NCBI GenBank assembly: GCA_012841485.1
Contig: DUUU01000268.1
Location: 1-21,773, forward strand
Source: Armatimonadota bacterium
GTDB lineage: Bacteria; Armatimonadota; JAAZEB01
Reading direction: 5' to 3'
DNA length: 21,773 nt
In this document: piece after piece, positions 1 through 7,457 of the stretch
How the letters are laid out: each line of letters starts with the position of its first letter
How positions within the stretch are numbered: position 1 is the stretch's first letter
Position numbers and translations under genes: made by a program
The notes under the pieces: model-generated
Told to the model about the DNA's origin: nothing
Databases searched by the model: none
What the model saw: only the letters and a program-made list of their open reading frames with translations

Positions 1-90
1 AACATCGCGGCGGCTCTCCGCACGTACGCCGGTCGGTACAAGCAGGCAGTCACCATCGTGCTGACCGCCGGGCGGCCCCGAGACCGCTGA
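1..90 (+). CDS. C-terminal fragment of an unidentified protein
   Basis: Frame 1 is open from the first base of the window to a TGA at 88-90, giving 29 residues that end in GRPRDR. Third codon positions are mostly G or C, as in the clear genes of this window, which supports real coding sequence. The rest of the gene lies upstream of the window. The fragment has no recognisable motif and I assign no function. Its stop codon lies inside the 19-nt repeat at 87-105. It converges on the oxidoreductase gene that ends at 261. Confidence 0.4.
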   Translation, partial: NIAAALRTYAGRYKQAVTIVLTAGRPRDR

Positions 91-105
91 ATGAAATGAC
101 CCTGG
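87..105 (+). repeat. 19-nt dispersed repeat, left copy
   Basis: The sequence CTGAATGAAATGACCCTGG occurs here and, as an exact reverse complement, at 21647-21665. Weaker similarity extends about 14 nt on the GG side (ATGC...AATG on the complementary strand). An exact 19-nt match between two places in a window of this size is unlikely by chance (roughly a few in a thousand). It supplies the stop codon of the partial gene at 1-90. The element type is unknown. Confidence 0.6.
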
Positions 106-132
106 GCCCATTCGGCATACCCGGCCCGAGAG

Positions 133-170
133 GCGCGGGCCAACAGGTGCGCACTCCTGCTGGCCCGCGC
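133..170. terminator. Long hairpin between convergent genes, candidate bidirectional terminator
   Basis: Arms at 133-142 and 161-170 are perfectly complementary (GCGCGGGCCA / TGGCCCGCGC). They extend after one A/C mismatch through CAGG/CCTG to an 8-nt loop at 148-155. The hairpin lies between the gene tail ending at 90 and the oxidoreductase ending at 261 on the opposite strand. There is no T-tract on either side, so termination is inferred from placement and stem strength. Confidence 0.45.
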
Positions 171-260
171 GATGTCGCGGCCTCGGCACCTCGACGCGCG
201 ATGCGTGAGCGCCAGAGCGATGGGCGGGCGCGCCCTCGCCGCGGCGGTTGCCGCTGGAGC

Positions 261-1247
261 CTAGAGCGCCACGACGCGGCCCTCGCGGCTTGCCTCATAG
301 GCACCCAGGATGACGCGCAGAACGGCGATCCCATCCTCCTCGCTCTGCACGGGGCGCGCGCCGCTAGCGAGGCACTCGGCGAAGTGGCGTGTCTCGGCAT
401 GGAAGCCGTTCATTGGGGGCAGCTCTTCCCGCTCCACGTCCTGGCCCAGCATCTTCCGGAAAAACTGCTGCCCGGAGCCCCACATCTGACCCTTCTCGCC
501 GATGACGTGGAACTTCCAGAAGCCGCCCGGCCACTCCCATGACCAGGAAGTGAAGATCTGACCCATCGCGCCATTCTCAAAGCGCACGAGGACGTTGGCG
601 GAGTCCTCCCCCTCGAGGAGGGGCTGGTCGAAGTTTTGCACCATCGCCGTCACCTGCTTCGGACGGCTTCCCGCGAGGTAGAGGAGTAGGTAGGAGGGGT
701 GGTAGCCGGTGTCGATCAGCTCTCCGCCGCCCGCCGTCGCGAGGGAGGCCCGCCAGCCCCAGGTCTGCTGGTCCCGGGAGATACGGAAGCAATCGGCCGT
801 CTTGACCGAGAGGACGCGCCCGAAGACGCCCTCATCCAGTAGCTGCCGGGCGCGCTGAACGCACGGCGTGAAGATCTGGTTGTGGGCGCAGGCGATAGTG
901 ATGCCGTTGCGCCCCTGCGCGGCGACGATCTCGGCGGCCTCCGCGAGGCTGATGCAGAGCGGCTTCTCGCACAGAACGTGCTTGCCAGCGTCCGCGGCAG
1001 CCACGATAGCCGCCTTGTGAAGATGATGCGGCAGGCAGATATCCACAGCGTCGAGGTCTGCTTTGGCCAGCATCTCGCTCCAATCAGTGAAGCCCTCGGC
1101 GCCGCCCACCTTCTCTGCCATCTTCGCCCGGTTTCCGGGGTCCACGTCGCACACCGCGGTCACCTTCGCGAGATCACCTGCCGCCAGCCATCCATCCGCG
1201 TGCGCGTGAGCAATCCCGCCACACCCGATGATCCCAACCTTCAGCAT
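261..1247 (-). CDS. Gfo/Idh/MocA-family NAD(P)-dependent oxidoreductase
   Basis: A 328-residue protein of the normal size for this family, whose members oxidise or reduce sugars, inositols and related polyols with NAD(P). The N-terminal Rossmann fold shows GIIGCGGIAHAHA at residues 5-17 (GxGxxA motif). The family's CEKPL motif is at 93-97, with K95 as the usual catalytic lysine. The D/H pair of the C-terminal half appears in LIDTGYHPSY (D179, H183). The ATG at 1247 is chosen because it begins the Rossmann strand directly and follows a GAGGGAAGAG ribosome-binding site. The open frame continues upstream but reads into non-homologous sequence. It is transcribed alone, divergent from the HtrA gene. 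The substrate cannot be read from the sequence. The GH36 gene nearby suggests carbohydrate use, but the two are not in one operon. Confidence 0.9.
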   Translation of the reverse strand: MLKVGIIGCGGIAHAHADGWLAAGDLAKVTAVCDVDPGNRAKMAEKVGGAEGFTDWSEMLAKADLDAVDICLPHHLHKAAIVAAADAGKHVLCEKPLCISLAEAAEIVAAQGRNGITIACAHNQIFTPCVQRARQLLDEGVFGRVLSVKTADCFRISRDQQTWGWRASLATAGGGELIDTGYHPSYLLLYLAGSRPKQVTAMVQNFDQPLLEGEDSANVLVRFENGAMGQIFTSWSWEWPGGFWKFHVIGEKGQMWGSGQQFFRKMLGQDVEREELPPMNGFHAETRHFAECLASGARPVQSEEDGIAVLRVILGAYEASREGRVVAL

Positions 1248-1268
1248 GGCTCTTCCCTCTCTCTCCGA

Positions 1269-1288
1269 GCGGGTGTTCTTGCACCCGC
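1269..1288. promoter_or_regulatory. Inverted repeat upstream of oxidoreductase, operator or leader hairpin
   Basis: Perfect 7-bp arms GCGGGTG and CACCCGC are separated by 6 nt (TTCTTG). The repeat ends 22 nt before the ATG of the oxidoreductase on the minus strand, so it could be a repressor operator or a hairpin in the 5' leader. Both roles are inferred. Confidence 0.35.
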
Positions 1289-1463
1289 CGTCACATTTCG
1301 GTGCGCCCGAGGTGGCTCCTGCCGTTGCCGGCGCAGAACGGCGCCCTCGCCCAACAGGCCCTCTCCCGGGCGCGGTGGCGACGGCAGCAGGACGCGCCGA
1401 TGGCCTCATCGAACAGGGATCGCGGGGGCGTCGCGGGTCGATTGCCCATCCGGGGCCGGCGAT

Positions 1464-1492
1464 GGAACCCCGCGGCCATGGAGAGCGTCTGG
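1464..1492 (+). promoter_or_regulatory. Possible ECF-sigma (sigma-E-like) promoter for htrA
   Basis: GGAACC at 1464-1469 is followed after 17 nt by GTCTGG starting at 1487. This resembles the GGAAC...TCTGA layout of envelope-stress ECF promoters that often drive htrA/degP genes. It lies about 83 nt upstream of the GTG start. It is a short motif match in GC-rich DNA, so confidence is low. Confidence 0.25.
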
Positions 1493-1574
1493 ATACCAGA
1501 GACCAGTGCGGGCATTTTGGCACATCATCGGCCATGCTGTTTGCGACGCCCGGCCTGACGCGGAGGGACTCTTA

Positions 1575-2714
1575 GTGATACAGAACGAACGCGGCTCCAC
1601 TCTTGGCTATTTTCTGGCGGCCCTGCTCGGGGCGCTCCTGGGCGGCATGCTGGTGGTTACGGTGCTCAACAAGGAGCAAAAGCAGGCCGACGTGGCCCCG
1701 CCACTGCCGATCAAATCCACGGCATCGCTGCCTCGTTCCACGGATACCAGCACCGTCACCGAAGCGGTGCGGCGCATTGGCCCGGCGGTGGTCAGTATCG
1801 ATACGCGCGTGGTGCGCCCTCGCTCGGATATTCCAGAGTTCTTCCGTGAGTTCTTCGGCGACGAGGGCGCGCCGATGCCGCAGGAGGGGAAAGGCTCGGG
1901 AGTGATCATCGACGCGCGCCGTGGCTATGTGTTGACCAACGCCCACGTCGTGAAAGACGCGCGAGAGATCAAGGTCACGCTTCCCGATAAGCGCCACTTC
2001 ACCGGTAAGGTGGTGGGGCAAGACGTGCAATCAGACCTCGCCGTGGTGCGCATCCCGGCCAACAATCTGCCAGAGGCGAAGCTCTCCAAGGCGGCGCCTC
2101 CGGCCATCGGCTCCTGGGTGGTGGCGATTGGGAACCCCTTCGGCTTCGCGAACACCGTGACGGTGGGGGTCGTGAGCGCGACGGAGCGCGACATCTCGCC
2201 CCAGGGCGGGCCCACGCTACAGCGCCTGATTCAAACGGACGCGGCCATCAACCCCGGTAATTCGGGCGGCCCGCTGGCCAACCTCGACGGCGAGGTAGTG
2301 GGCATCAACACGGCGATCCTCTCGGTGGCGCAGGGCATCGGCTTCGCCATCTCGTCGCAACACGCCAACGAGGTGGCGCAGCAGCTCATCGAGCGCGGGA
2401 AGGTGGTCCGGCCCTGGATTGGCGTCTCCTACATGCCGGTGACCCCGGAGTTCAAAGAGTACTTCGATCTCCCCTCCGCCGAAGGAGTTGTCGTTCGCGA
2501 TGTGATCCAGGGCAGCCCGGCCGCCAAGGCAGGGATTCGTCGTGGCGATCTGATCATAGAGATCGACCGGAAGCAGATCAAAGAGGCGGATGATCTGAAA
2601 AACGAGATCCTGAAGCGGAAGGTGGGCGATACCGTCAGCCTACTCATCTACCGCGGCAAGGAATCGCAGATCATCAAGCTGCGCACGGCCGAGATGCCGC
2701 AGAACTTGCGGTGA
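1575..2714 (+). CDS. HtrA/DegP-like membrane-anchored serine protease with PDZ domain
   Basis: A 379-residue trypsin-like serine protease that would degrade or chaperone misfolded envelope proteins. One hydrophobic segment at residues 11-30 acts as a signal anchor, placing the rest outside the membrane. The protease domain runs from about 60 to 275 with the triad H124 (TNAHVV), D154 (SDLAVV) and S230 (PGNSGGPL). A single PDZ domain follows at about 280-370 (IQGSPAAKAGIRRGD), as in the DegS/YyxA-like single-PDZ forms. The GTG start at 1575 is supported by GGAGGG seven bases upstream and by the anchor lying just inside it. The frame is open far upstream, but that part overlaps the oxidoreductase. 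The last four bases (GTGA) overlap the start of the metallopeptidase gene, so the two are probably translationally coupled. Confidence 0.93.
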   Translation: MIQNERGSTLGYFLAALLGALLGGMLVVTVLNKEQKQADVAPPLPIKSTASLPRSTDTSTVTEAVRRIGPAVVSIDTRVVRPRSDIPEFFREFFGDEGAPMPQEGKGSGVIIDARRGYVLTNAHVVKDAREIKVTLPDKRHFTGKVVGQDVQSDLAVVRIPANNLPEAKLSKAAPPAIGSWVVAIGNPFGFANTVTVGVVSATERDISPQGGPTLQRLIQTDAAINPGNSGGPLANLDGEVVGINTAILSVAQGIGFAISSQHANEVAQQLIERGKVVRPWIGVSYMPVTPEFKEYFDLPSAEGVVVRDVIQGSPAAKAGIRRGDLIIEIDRKQIKEADDLKNEILKRKVGDTVSLLIYRGKESQIIKLRTAEMPQNLR

Positions 2715-3835
2715 TACGCGCAACAAAGCGGGGTGCGCGCGGCGGCTCTTGCCGCCCGGCATCCCGCCACACAGATCAGCGAGGTCAAGCGCGGATCCAG
2801 CATCCTCCTTTCCGGATCGGGGCACTCGTCGCCCTCATTATCCTCGCGGCGGGTGCCTTCGGCGCTCCGGCGCGCGCTCAGAGCAAAGAAGAGAGCGTTG
2901 CGCAGTGCGTGGCGACCTTGCGCGCCCGACCGGAGAATGACGAGGCGAAACGGCTCCTGCGCCGCGCCTTTACCGAGGTGTATCCCGGCTTCCTCCCGGC
3001 CGATATCCTGACGTTCCTCCCGATCTCGCACCAGGTGTGCGAAGACCGCGCCTCCGACTCCGCGCAGCCACAGCGCGCCTTCTTCACCACGGGTCTCGCC
3101 TTCCCCGATGCCAGCCGGCGCCAGGACCCGGAAAAGCGGCAAGCGTTCAACCGGGTGCTCCACGCCTATGTGCAAGAGGAGGGCGACGAGTGGCGGCTTG
3201 CCTTTCGAGTGCTCTACGATGCGCATCAGGAGGGCGCCGAGGAGCTCGCACCCCGGGCGATGCGCGAGCTTCTACGAGTACGCGCCGTGACGCTGGCGCA
3301 CATCGGCGATCCGCGCCGTGCCCTCGTCGCTCCGGTGGATCTGTGGCTGCTAGGAAACGGCGACGGCGGCGCGGAGCAGTCTGGCCCGAACCTCTACCTG
3401 CACGGCACGCGCAACACGCGCGCGCCACTAGAGCTACTCCGCCAGATTGCCCACGAACTAGGGCACCTGCTCTTTCCGGCCATCGGGCCTCTGGACGAGC
3501 CCGAGACGTGGGGCAACGGCTTCCTGGGCGAGGTCCTCATCCTGCGCTGGCTCGCGCGGGCCCCGGCGCCCAAAGAGAGCGCGGTTCCGGCGGAGGCGCT
3601 GGCGGCTTACGTCCGGCAGGAGGTGGAGCCGCTGGCGCGCGCGTTCGCGGTGGCGGGCTGGGCCGGCTTCGCGGGCGAGGAGAGATCGGCAGGGAGCCTG
3701 CGCCTGCTCCTGGGCATGGTGCTGCATCTGGAAGAGACGCAGGGCACGAAGGCCCTCTCCGGCCTGCTGCGCTCGCTCAACGGCACCACCGTGCCCCATT
3801 GGATCGACGCGGCACGTCCCCTGCTCGCTCCCTAG
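2711..3835 (+). CDS. Putative exported HExxH zinc metallopeptidase, coupled to HtrA
   Basis: A 374-residue protein that I cannot assign to a named family. After a long basic N-terminal region there is a hydrophobic stretch at about 36-52 ending in APARA-QS, which looks like a signal peptidase I site, so it is probably exported. The central part contains QIAHELGHLLFP, an HExxH zinc motif (H248, E249, H252), followed 22 residues later by E274 in GFLGEV, which could be the third ligand of a gluzincin. The zinc peptidase activity is inferred from this pattern alone. The GTG start overlaps the htrA stop as GTGA and has no clear ribosome-binding site of its own, which points to translational coupling. 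Pairing with HtrA suggests envelope protein quality control or processing. It converges on the AIR-synthase-like gene with a 19-nt gap. Confidence 0.7.
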   Translation: MIRATKRGARGGSCRPASRHTDQRGQARIQHPPFRIGALVALIILAAGAFGAPARAQSKEESVAQCVATLRARPENDEAKRLLRRAFTEVYPGFLPADILTFLPISHQVCEDRASDSAQPQRAFFTTGLAFPDASRRQDPEKRQAFNRVLHAYVQEEGDEWRLAFRVLYDAHQEGAEELAPRAMRELLRVRAVTLAHIGDPRRALVAPVDLWLLGNGDGGAEQSGPNLYLHGTRNTRAPLELLRQIAHELGHLLFPAIGPLDEPETWGNGFLGEVLILRWLARAPAPKESAVPAEALAAYVRQEVEPLARAFAVAGWAGFAGEERSAGSLRLLLGMVLHLEETQGTKALSGLLRSLNGTTVPHWIDAARPLLAP

Positions 3836-3854
3836 CCCCAACGGCAGGCGTCGC

Positions 3855-4865
3855 CTACCGCGGCGAGAAGTAGCGGGCGATCTCGTCCCGGTCGAAGAGA
3901 GGCAGTGGCAGCCGCTCTCCCTCTCGTTCCAGCCACAGGCCCTCATTCGGATGGGTCAGCTCGCCGATGGCGGCTGCCACCACTCCGGCATCGTGATAGG
4001 TCTCCAGGAGCATAGGCGCGCGCTCGGGGTCGACCGCCGCGAGAAGCGCCCCGGAGGCGATCAGGCCGAGCGGGTCCAGCTTCAGAGCGTCGCAGATAAC
4101 CCGCGTCTCCGGGAGCACCGGGATGGCTCCGGCATCGACGTGGATCCCGGCGCCGGCGGCGGCGGCGATCTCGCGCAGGCCGGTGATCAGGCCACCCTCC
4201 GTGGGGTCGTGCATGGCATGAACCCCACCGGTCTCCAGCGCCAGGCGCGCGTCGCGCACCACGCTGATCCCGGGCCGATGCAGGAACTCCGCCGCTCGCT
4301 CCACGAGATCCGAGGGCACGCCGGCGCGCTCCAGGTCATGCCTCGCCTCGCGGGCGAGTATGGCGGTGCCCTCGACGGCGATCCCCTTGGTCAGCACGAG
4401 AATATCGCCGGGCCGGGCGCCCCGAGAGGGAAGGAGGTGCTCGTGCTCCGCCTCGCCAAGGAGGCAGCCGGCGACAACCGGGCGCGACAGCCCGTAGGTG
4501 ATCTCGGTGTGCCCGCCCACCAGCGCGATCCCCAGCTCTTCGCACGCGGTGGCGATCTGCTCGAAGATCTCCTCCGCCAGGCGCTCCTCGGCGCCTTCCG
4601 GCAAGAGCACCGTCGCCAGGAACCAACGCGGCACGGCGCCCATCGTGGCGATGTCGTTGGCGTTCACGTTCACCGCGTACCAGCCGATGGCGTCGGTCGC
4701 AAAGGTGATCGGATCGGTCTTGGCCACCAGGACTCGGTCGCCCATATCAATGGCGGCGGCATCCTCGCCAGGCGCCGGGCCCACCAGCACGCGCGGGTCG
4801 GTCACCGGATGGCGCGACAATAGGCGGGCCAACAGCTCCGCGGGCAACTTACCTACATCCATCAT
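3855..4865 (-). CDS. AIR synthase-related (PurM/HypE/ThiL-fold) protein of unknown substrate
   Basis: A protein of 336 residues (335 from the second ATG) with the ATP-binding fold shared by PurM, PurL, SelD, ThiL and HypE. Visible motifs are PGEDAAAID at 32-40, KTDPITF at 49-55, NVNANDIATMGA at 66-77, VGGHTE at 116-121 and HDPTEGGL at 219-226, in the order seen in HypE. It ends in RYFSPR and so lacks the C-terminal cysteine on which true HypE carries its thiocarboxamide/thiocyanate group. No other hydrogenase-maturation gene is in the window. It is therefore better called AIR synthase-related than HypE. AGGAG overlaps the stop of the upstream GH36 gene. Its spacing favours the second ATG (4862, 6 nt) over the first (4865, 3 nt). 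The 6-nt gap to GH36 indicates one operon. The phosphorylated substrate is unknown. Confidence 0.85.
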   Translation of the reverse strand: MMDVGKLPAELLARLLSRHPVTDPRVLVGPAPGEDAAAIDMGDRVLVAKTDPITFATDAIGWYAVNVNANDIATMGAVPRWFLATVLLPEGAEERLAEEIFEQIATACEELGIALVGGHTEITYGLSRPVVAGCLLGEAEHEHLLPSRGARPGDILVLTKGIAVEGTAILAREARHDLERAGVPSDLVERAAEFLHRPGISVVRDARLALETGGVHAMHDPTEGGLITGLREIAAAAGAGIHVDAGAIPVLPETRVICDALKLDPLGLIASGALLAAVDPERAPMLLETYHDAGVVAAAIGELTHPNEGLWLEREGERLPLPLFDRDEIARYFSPR

Positions 4866-4871
4866 ACACTC

Positions 4872-7187
4872 CTACGCGTGGGGCAGATCGAGCCACTGCG
4901 ATGTCAAGGGGCCTTCCAGCCGGATCTCGGCCAGGCCATCGGCACGCGCATCGGCGAAGCGCCTCCCCGGGTCCGGCGCCACCCTCAGCGTGAGCGGCGC
5001 AGGCCAGGGCCATTCTACCTGTAGCCGCAGGCCTCCGGCAGATGGCTCCCAGGCGGTCACCTCGGTGCCGCCCATCGAGAAGTGGCCATCTGTCCAGACC
5101 AGGCAGGGGCCATCTGACGGGAGAGGCTGAATCTTCACTACCTCGCAGGCGTGCGCGCGGACAGGCCCGATCTCCAGCACCTCCCCAGGCCGCACCACGC
5201 GCATCCATTGCCCGCGGAAGGCACTCGCCAGAAAGGCGGGATGCTCCGCTGCGAAGCCACCCAGGAGCGCCTCGTCGAGCGGCAACGAGAAGGAGCGCGC
5301 CTCGGAGTGCCAGTTGACCACGCTGAGAGTGTGCCAGGGGGTAAGCCCGGGCGCGGCAGGCGTGACGAGCGTATCAAAGATCGCCGGGAAACGGGCGCCC
5401 CGCAGAGCGTCGCGGGGAATGGCCGCTTCCCCGACGGAGGGCGCGCAGTGGCGCAGGAGGAGCAGCCGGTCGTCATCGACCTCCGCCAGGTTTTCCGTAA
5501 AGCAGACCAGGCCGCCGCCCAGGTATTGGTTCAGGGCGCTCGTGAGCGCCTCGTCATCGTTCATCCGTCCGAGCGAGAGGACCTCGCCACGATAGGCCTC
5601 TGGACGACGGCGGACCATCAAGGCATCCGGGTCGTTGTCCCAGAGGCGGTTCATCCAGAAGCGGAGGGTATTCTGCTTGATGGTGAAGGGGCCATACCCA
5701 TCCGCTTCTTCGCCCGGCGGGGGATCGGGCCACTCGCTCTTCACGTCGGAGCCGGTGCGCTGGGCATCGGCCAGGCCGATGAGCGGGCCATAGAAACCGC
5801 CGCAGACGTTGAGGTAGCTCGCAGCGCCGATCCCGCGGCGAATCGCCTCGAAGGCGGCGCGGTAGGCTTCCGCCCGGTTCTTCGTGCGGTCGTAGAAGAG
5901 GACGTCCGGCTCCCCAATGGCACGGGTGAAATCGAGCTTGTGGTAGGTGAAGCCCCACTCGTGCGTGAGGCGATGGTAGAGCCTCTCCAGGAAGTCGAGC
6001 ACCTCCGGATGCGTGGGATCGAGGACGAAGCTGCGCTGCGGGCCCATCGGAAAGATGACTCGCTCGCCGTTGCGCCGGTGAAGCAGCCACTCCGGGTGAT
6101 GGTAGCGGACGGTCGAGCGCACGTCGGCCAGGAAGGGGCACGTCCAGATCCCCGGACGATAGCCCGCGTCTCGGATCGCTCGGGCAAAGCCGGGAAGATC
6201 GGGCCAACGCACGTTGGGGTACCAATCGCCCCATTCCTGGTCCCAGCACTCGTCAATCTGGATGACATCGATCGGAAGCGGGCGCTTCCGGAGCGCATCG
6301 AGGTTGGGTTCAGTTTCCCATTGCGCGAAGCCGTCGCCATAGTAGTACCAGCTGCACCAGACCGTGGGCGGCCGCTTCCGCGCCATTTCCCGGTCGCGCG
6401 CGCCCGGATGGACGTCGATCAACAGCTCCGCGTAGCGCTCCATCGCCGCGAAGGGGTCGGGATCGAGGCTGATGAGCACCCACTGGCTGACGAGCGTCTT
6501 GCCCGGAGCGAGCAACTGGCCGTCGCAGTGGCAATCGAGATGGATTCGGGCCAGGCGGCGACGGTCGGGAGTCAGCTCCACCACGCTCTGGACCAGCTGC
6601 CGGTCGAGGGGAAAGAAGCCGAGAAGCATGGCCGCGTCGCAGGTGCGGAGAGCCATCATCTCGGAGCTGACAAAGCGGGTGGGAGGCGCCGAGCCATCCG
6701 CGCCGCGCGGCTGGCCCCCTGTCTCTGGGGTGCCACGCACGCCATCCCAGACGCCCGGCGTTTCGTCTCCGAGGCGGAATGCCGCTGGCATATCGTTCTT
6801 GTGCCGTGGCTGGCGGAGGAAGACCCACTCCCCGGCAGGCACGGTGCCCAGGCGCACGCCATCCTCGCCCACGACCAGCGGCGAGAGCGTGGCCACCTCC
6901 AGCTCCTCTCGCCCTTGATTGGTGAGGAGGAGGCGCACCGCAAGGTAGGGCGAGCCATCATCGGGGCGGAAAGACTCCCGCGTCAGGCGCAGATCGCCCT
7001 GCTCCGCCGTCTCCGTGGTAAAGCGGACCTCTCCGAGACACGAGAGCGTGCCGACGCGCGTCTCCGCCGGCGCGAACTCCCAGGCGTCCCAGGTTCGAGT
7101 CGCCCCGCTTCCGGGCGCGCCTGTCTCCACCAGGCAAGTGGCTTCAAGGAGGGTCTCCCCGTAGCGCAATTGGATCTTTCTACTCAC
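4872..7187 (-). CDS. GH36-type alpha-galactosidase-like glycoside hydrolase
   Basis: A 771-residue protein with the GH36/melibiase layout: an N-terminal beta-sandwich (to about 265), a TIM barrel opening with PTVWCSWYYYGDGF (274-287), and a C-terminal beta domain. The expected retaining catalytic residues are present: D419 in YHKLDF as nucleophile and D481 in RTGSDV as acid/base. DVIQIDECWDQEWGDW (307-322) is the conserved substrate-pocket segment. There is no signal peptide, so it should act in the cytoplasm on imported alpha-galactosides or related sugars. The exact specificity is uncertain, since GH36 also includes other alpha-D-hexosaminidase and raffinose-family activities. The GTG start at 7187 (MSRKIQLRYG) follows AAAGGG by a few bases. 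It is first in an operon with the AIR-synthase-like gene. Confidence 0.88.
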   Translation of the reverse strand: MSRKIQLRYGETLLEATCLVETGAPGSGATRTWDAWEFAPAETRVGTLSCLGEVRFTTETAEQGDLRLTRESFRPDDGSPYLAVRLLLTNQGREELEVATLSPLVVGEDGVRLGTVPAGEWVFLRQPRHKNDMPAAFRLGDETPGVWDGVRGTPETGGQPRGADGSAPPTRFVSSEMMALRTCDAAMLLGFFPLDRQLVQSVVELTPDRRRLARIHLDCHCDGQLLAPGKTLVSQWVLISLDPDPFAAMERYAELLIDVHPGARDREMARKRPPTVWCSWYYYGDGFAQWETEPNLDALRKRPLPIDVIQIDECWDQEWGDWYPNVRWPDLPGFARAIRDAGYRPGIWTCPFLADVRSTVRYHHPEWLLHRRNGERVIFPMGPQRSFVLDPTHPEVLDFLERLYHRLTHEWGFTYHKLDFTRAIGEPDVLFYDRTKNRAEAYRAAFEAIRRGIGAASYLNVCGGFYGPLIGLADAQRTGSDVKSEWPDPPPGEEADGYGPFTIKQNTLRFWMNRLWDNDPDALMVRRRPEAYRGEVLSLGRMNDDEALTSALNQYLGGGLVCFTENLAEVDDDRLLLLRHCAPSVGEAAIPRDALRGARFPAIFDTLVTPAAPGLTPWHTLSVVNWHSEARSFSLPLDEALLGGFAAEHPAFLASAFRGQWMRVVRPGEVLEIGPVRAHACEVVKIQPLPSDGPCLVWTDGHFSMGGTEVTAWEPSAGGLRLQVEWPWPAPLTLRVAPDPGRRFADARADGLAEIRLEGPLTSQWLDLPHA

Positions 7188-7355
7188 CTCGGGCCCTTTC
7201 GCATCGCGCCAGCGGCATGCCCCTCACCACAAAGTGATGAAAGGAGGCGGAGGGTGTCGAGGTGGCCTTCTGCCCCGGGGTGAGGGATTCCGCATGCGCA
7301 TCGATTCGTAGCTCTCACTTCGCGGCAGAGCACTCAGTACCCTTGTCCTGAAAGG

Positions 7356-7372
7356 CCCTCCGCCACGGAGGG
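7356..7372. other. Short hairpin in the GH36 / mnmG divergent region
   Basis: CCCTCCG and CGGAGGG form a perfect 7-bp stem with a 3-nt loop. An overlapping alternative stem pairs GGGGC (7370-7374) with GCCCC (7382-7386), so the two are mutually exclusive. It lies upstream of the mnmG promoter and about 170 nt upstream of the GH36 start. Apart from this and the mnmG promoter I saw nothing in 7188-7457. Confidence 0.3.
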
Positions 7373-7420
7373 GCGCGCTCAGCCCCGGGTTGTACCTGAT
7401 CGTTGCGAGAAAAGCGGACC

Positions 7421-7450
7421 TTTCGCCGGGTGGCGGGCGTACGCTATAAT
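7421..7450 (+). promoter_or_regulatory. mnmG promoter with exact TATAAT
   Basis: A perfect -10 box TATAAT lies at 7445-7450. The -35 region at 7421-7427 (TTTCGCC) is weak. Transcription would begin at about 7456-7458, on or next to the mnmG start codon, implying a leaderless mRNA. Confidence 0.6.
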
Positions 7451-7457
7451 GGGATCG

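Larger units (their letters stand above)
1248..1574. other. 327-nt divergent intergenic region (oxidoreductase / htrA)
   Basis: No convincing gene lies here, and the open frames crossing it have no recognisable protein similarity. It holds an inverted repeat at 1269-1288 near the oxidoreductase start and an ECF-sigma-like promoter candidate at 1464-1492 facing htrA. It also holds the htrA ribosome-binding site GGAGGG at 1562-1567. I saw no consensus sigma-70 promoter. Confidence 0.5.

Noticed and set aside
882..1574. 231-residue N-terminal extension of HtrA
   Set aside because: It is antisense to the well-supported oxidoreductase; the GTG at 1575 with GGAGGG starts just before the signal anchor.
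3951..4823. Plus-strand open frame opposite the AIR-synthase-like gene
   Set aside because: It has no recognisable motifs and is fully antisense to a gene with a complete motif set.
3855..4865. Naming the AIR-synthase-like gene hypE or thiL
   Set aside because: It lacks the HypE C-terminal cysteine and hydrogenase neighbours, and its motif order is not that of ThiL.
5151..7283. Long plus-strand open frame opposite the GH36 gene
   Set aside because: It is a GC-bias shadow: the protein is Arg/Ala/Glu-rich without domains, while the minus strand has complete GH36 motifs.
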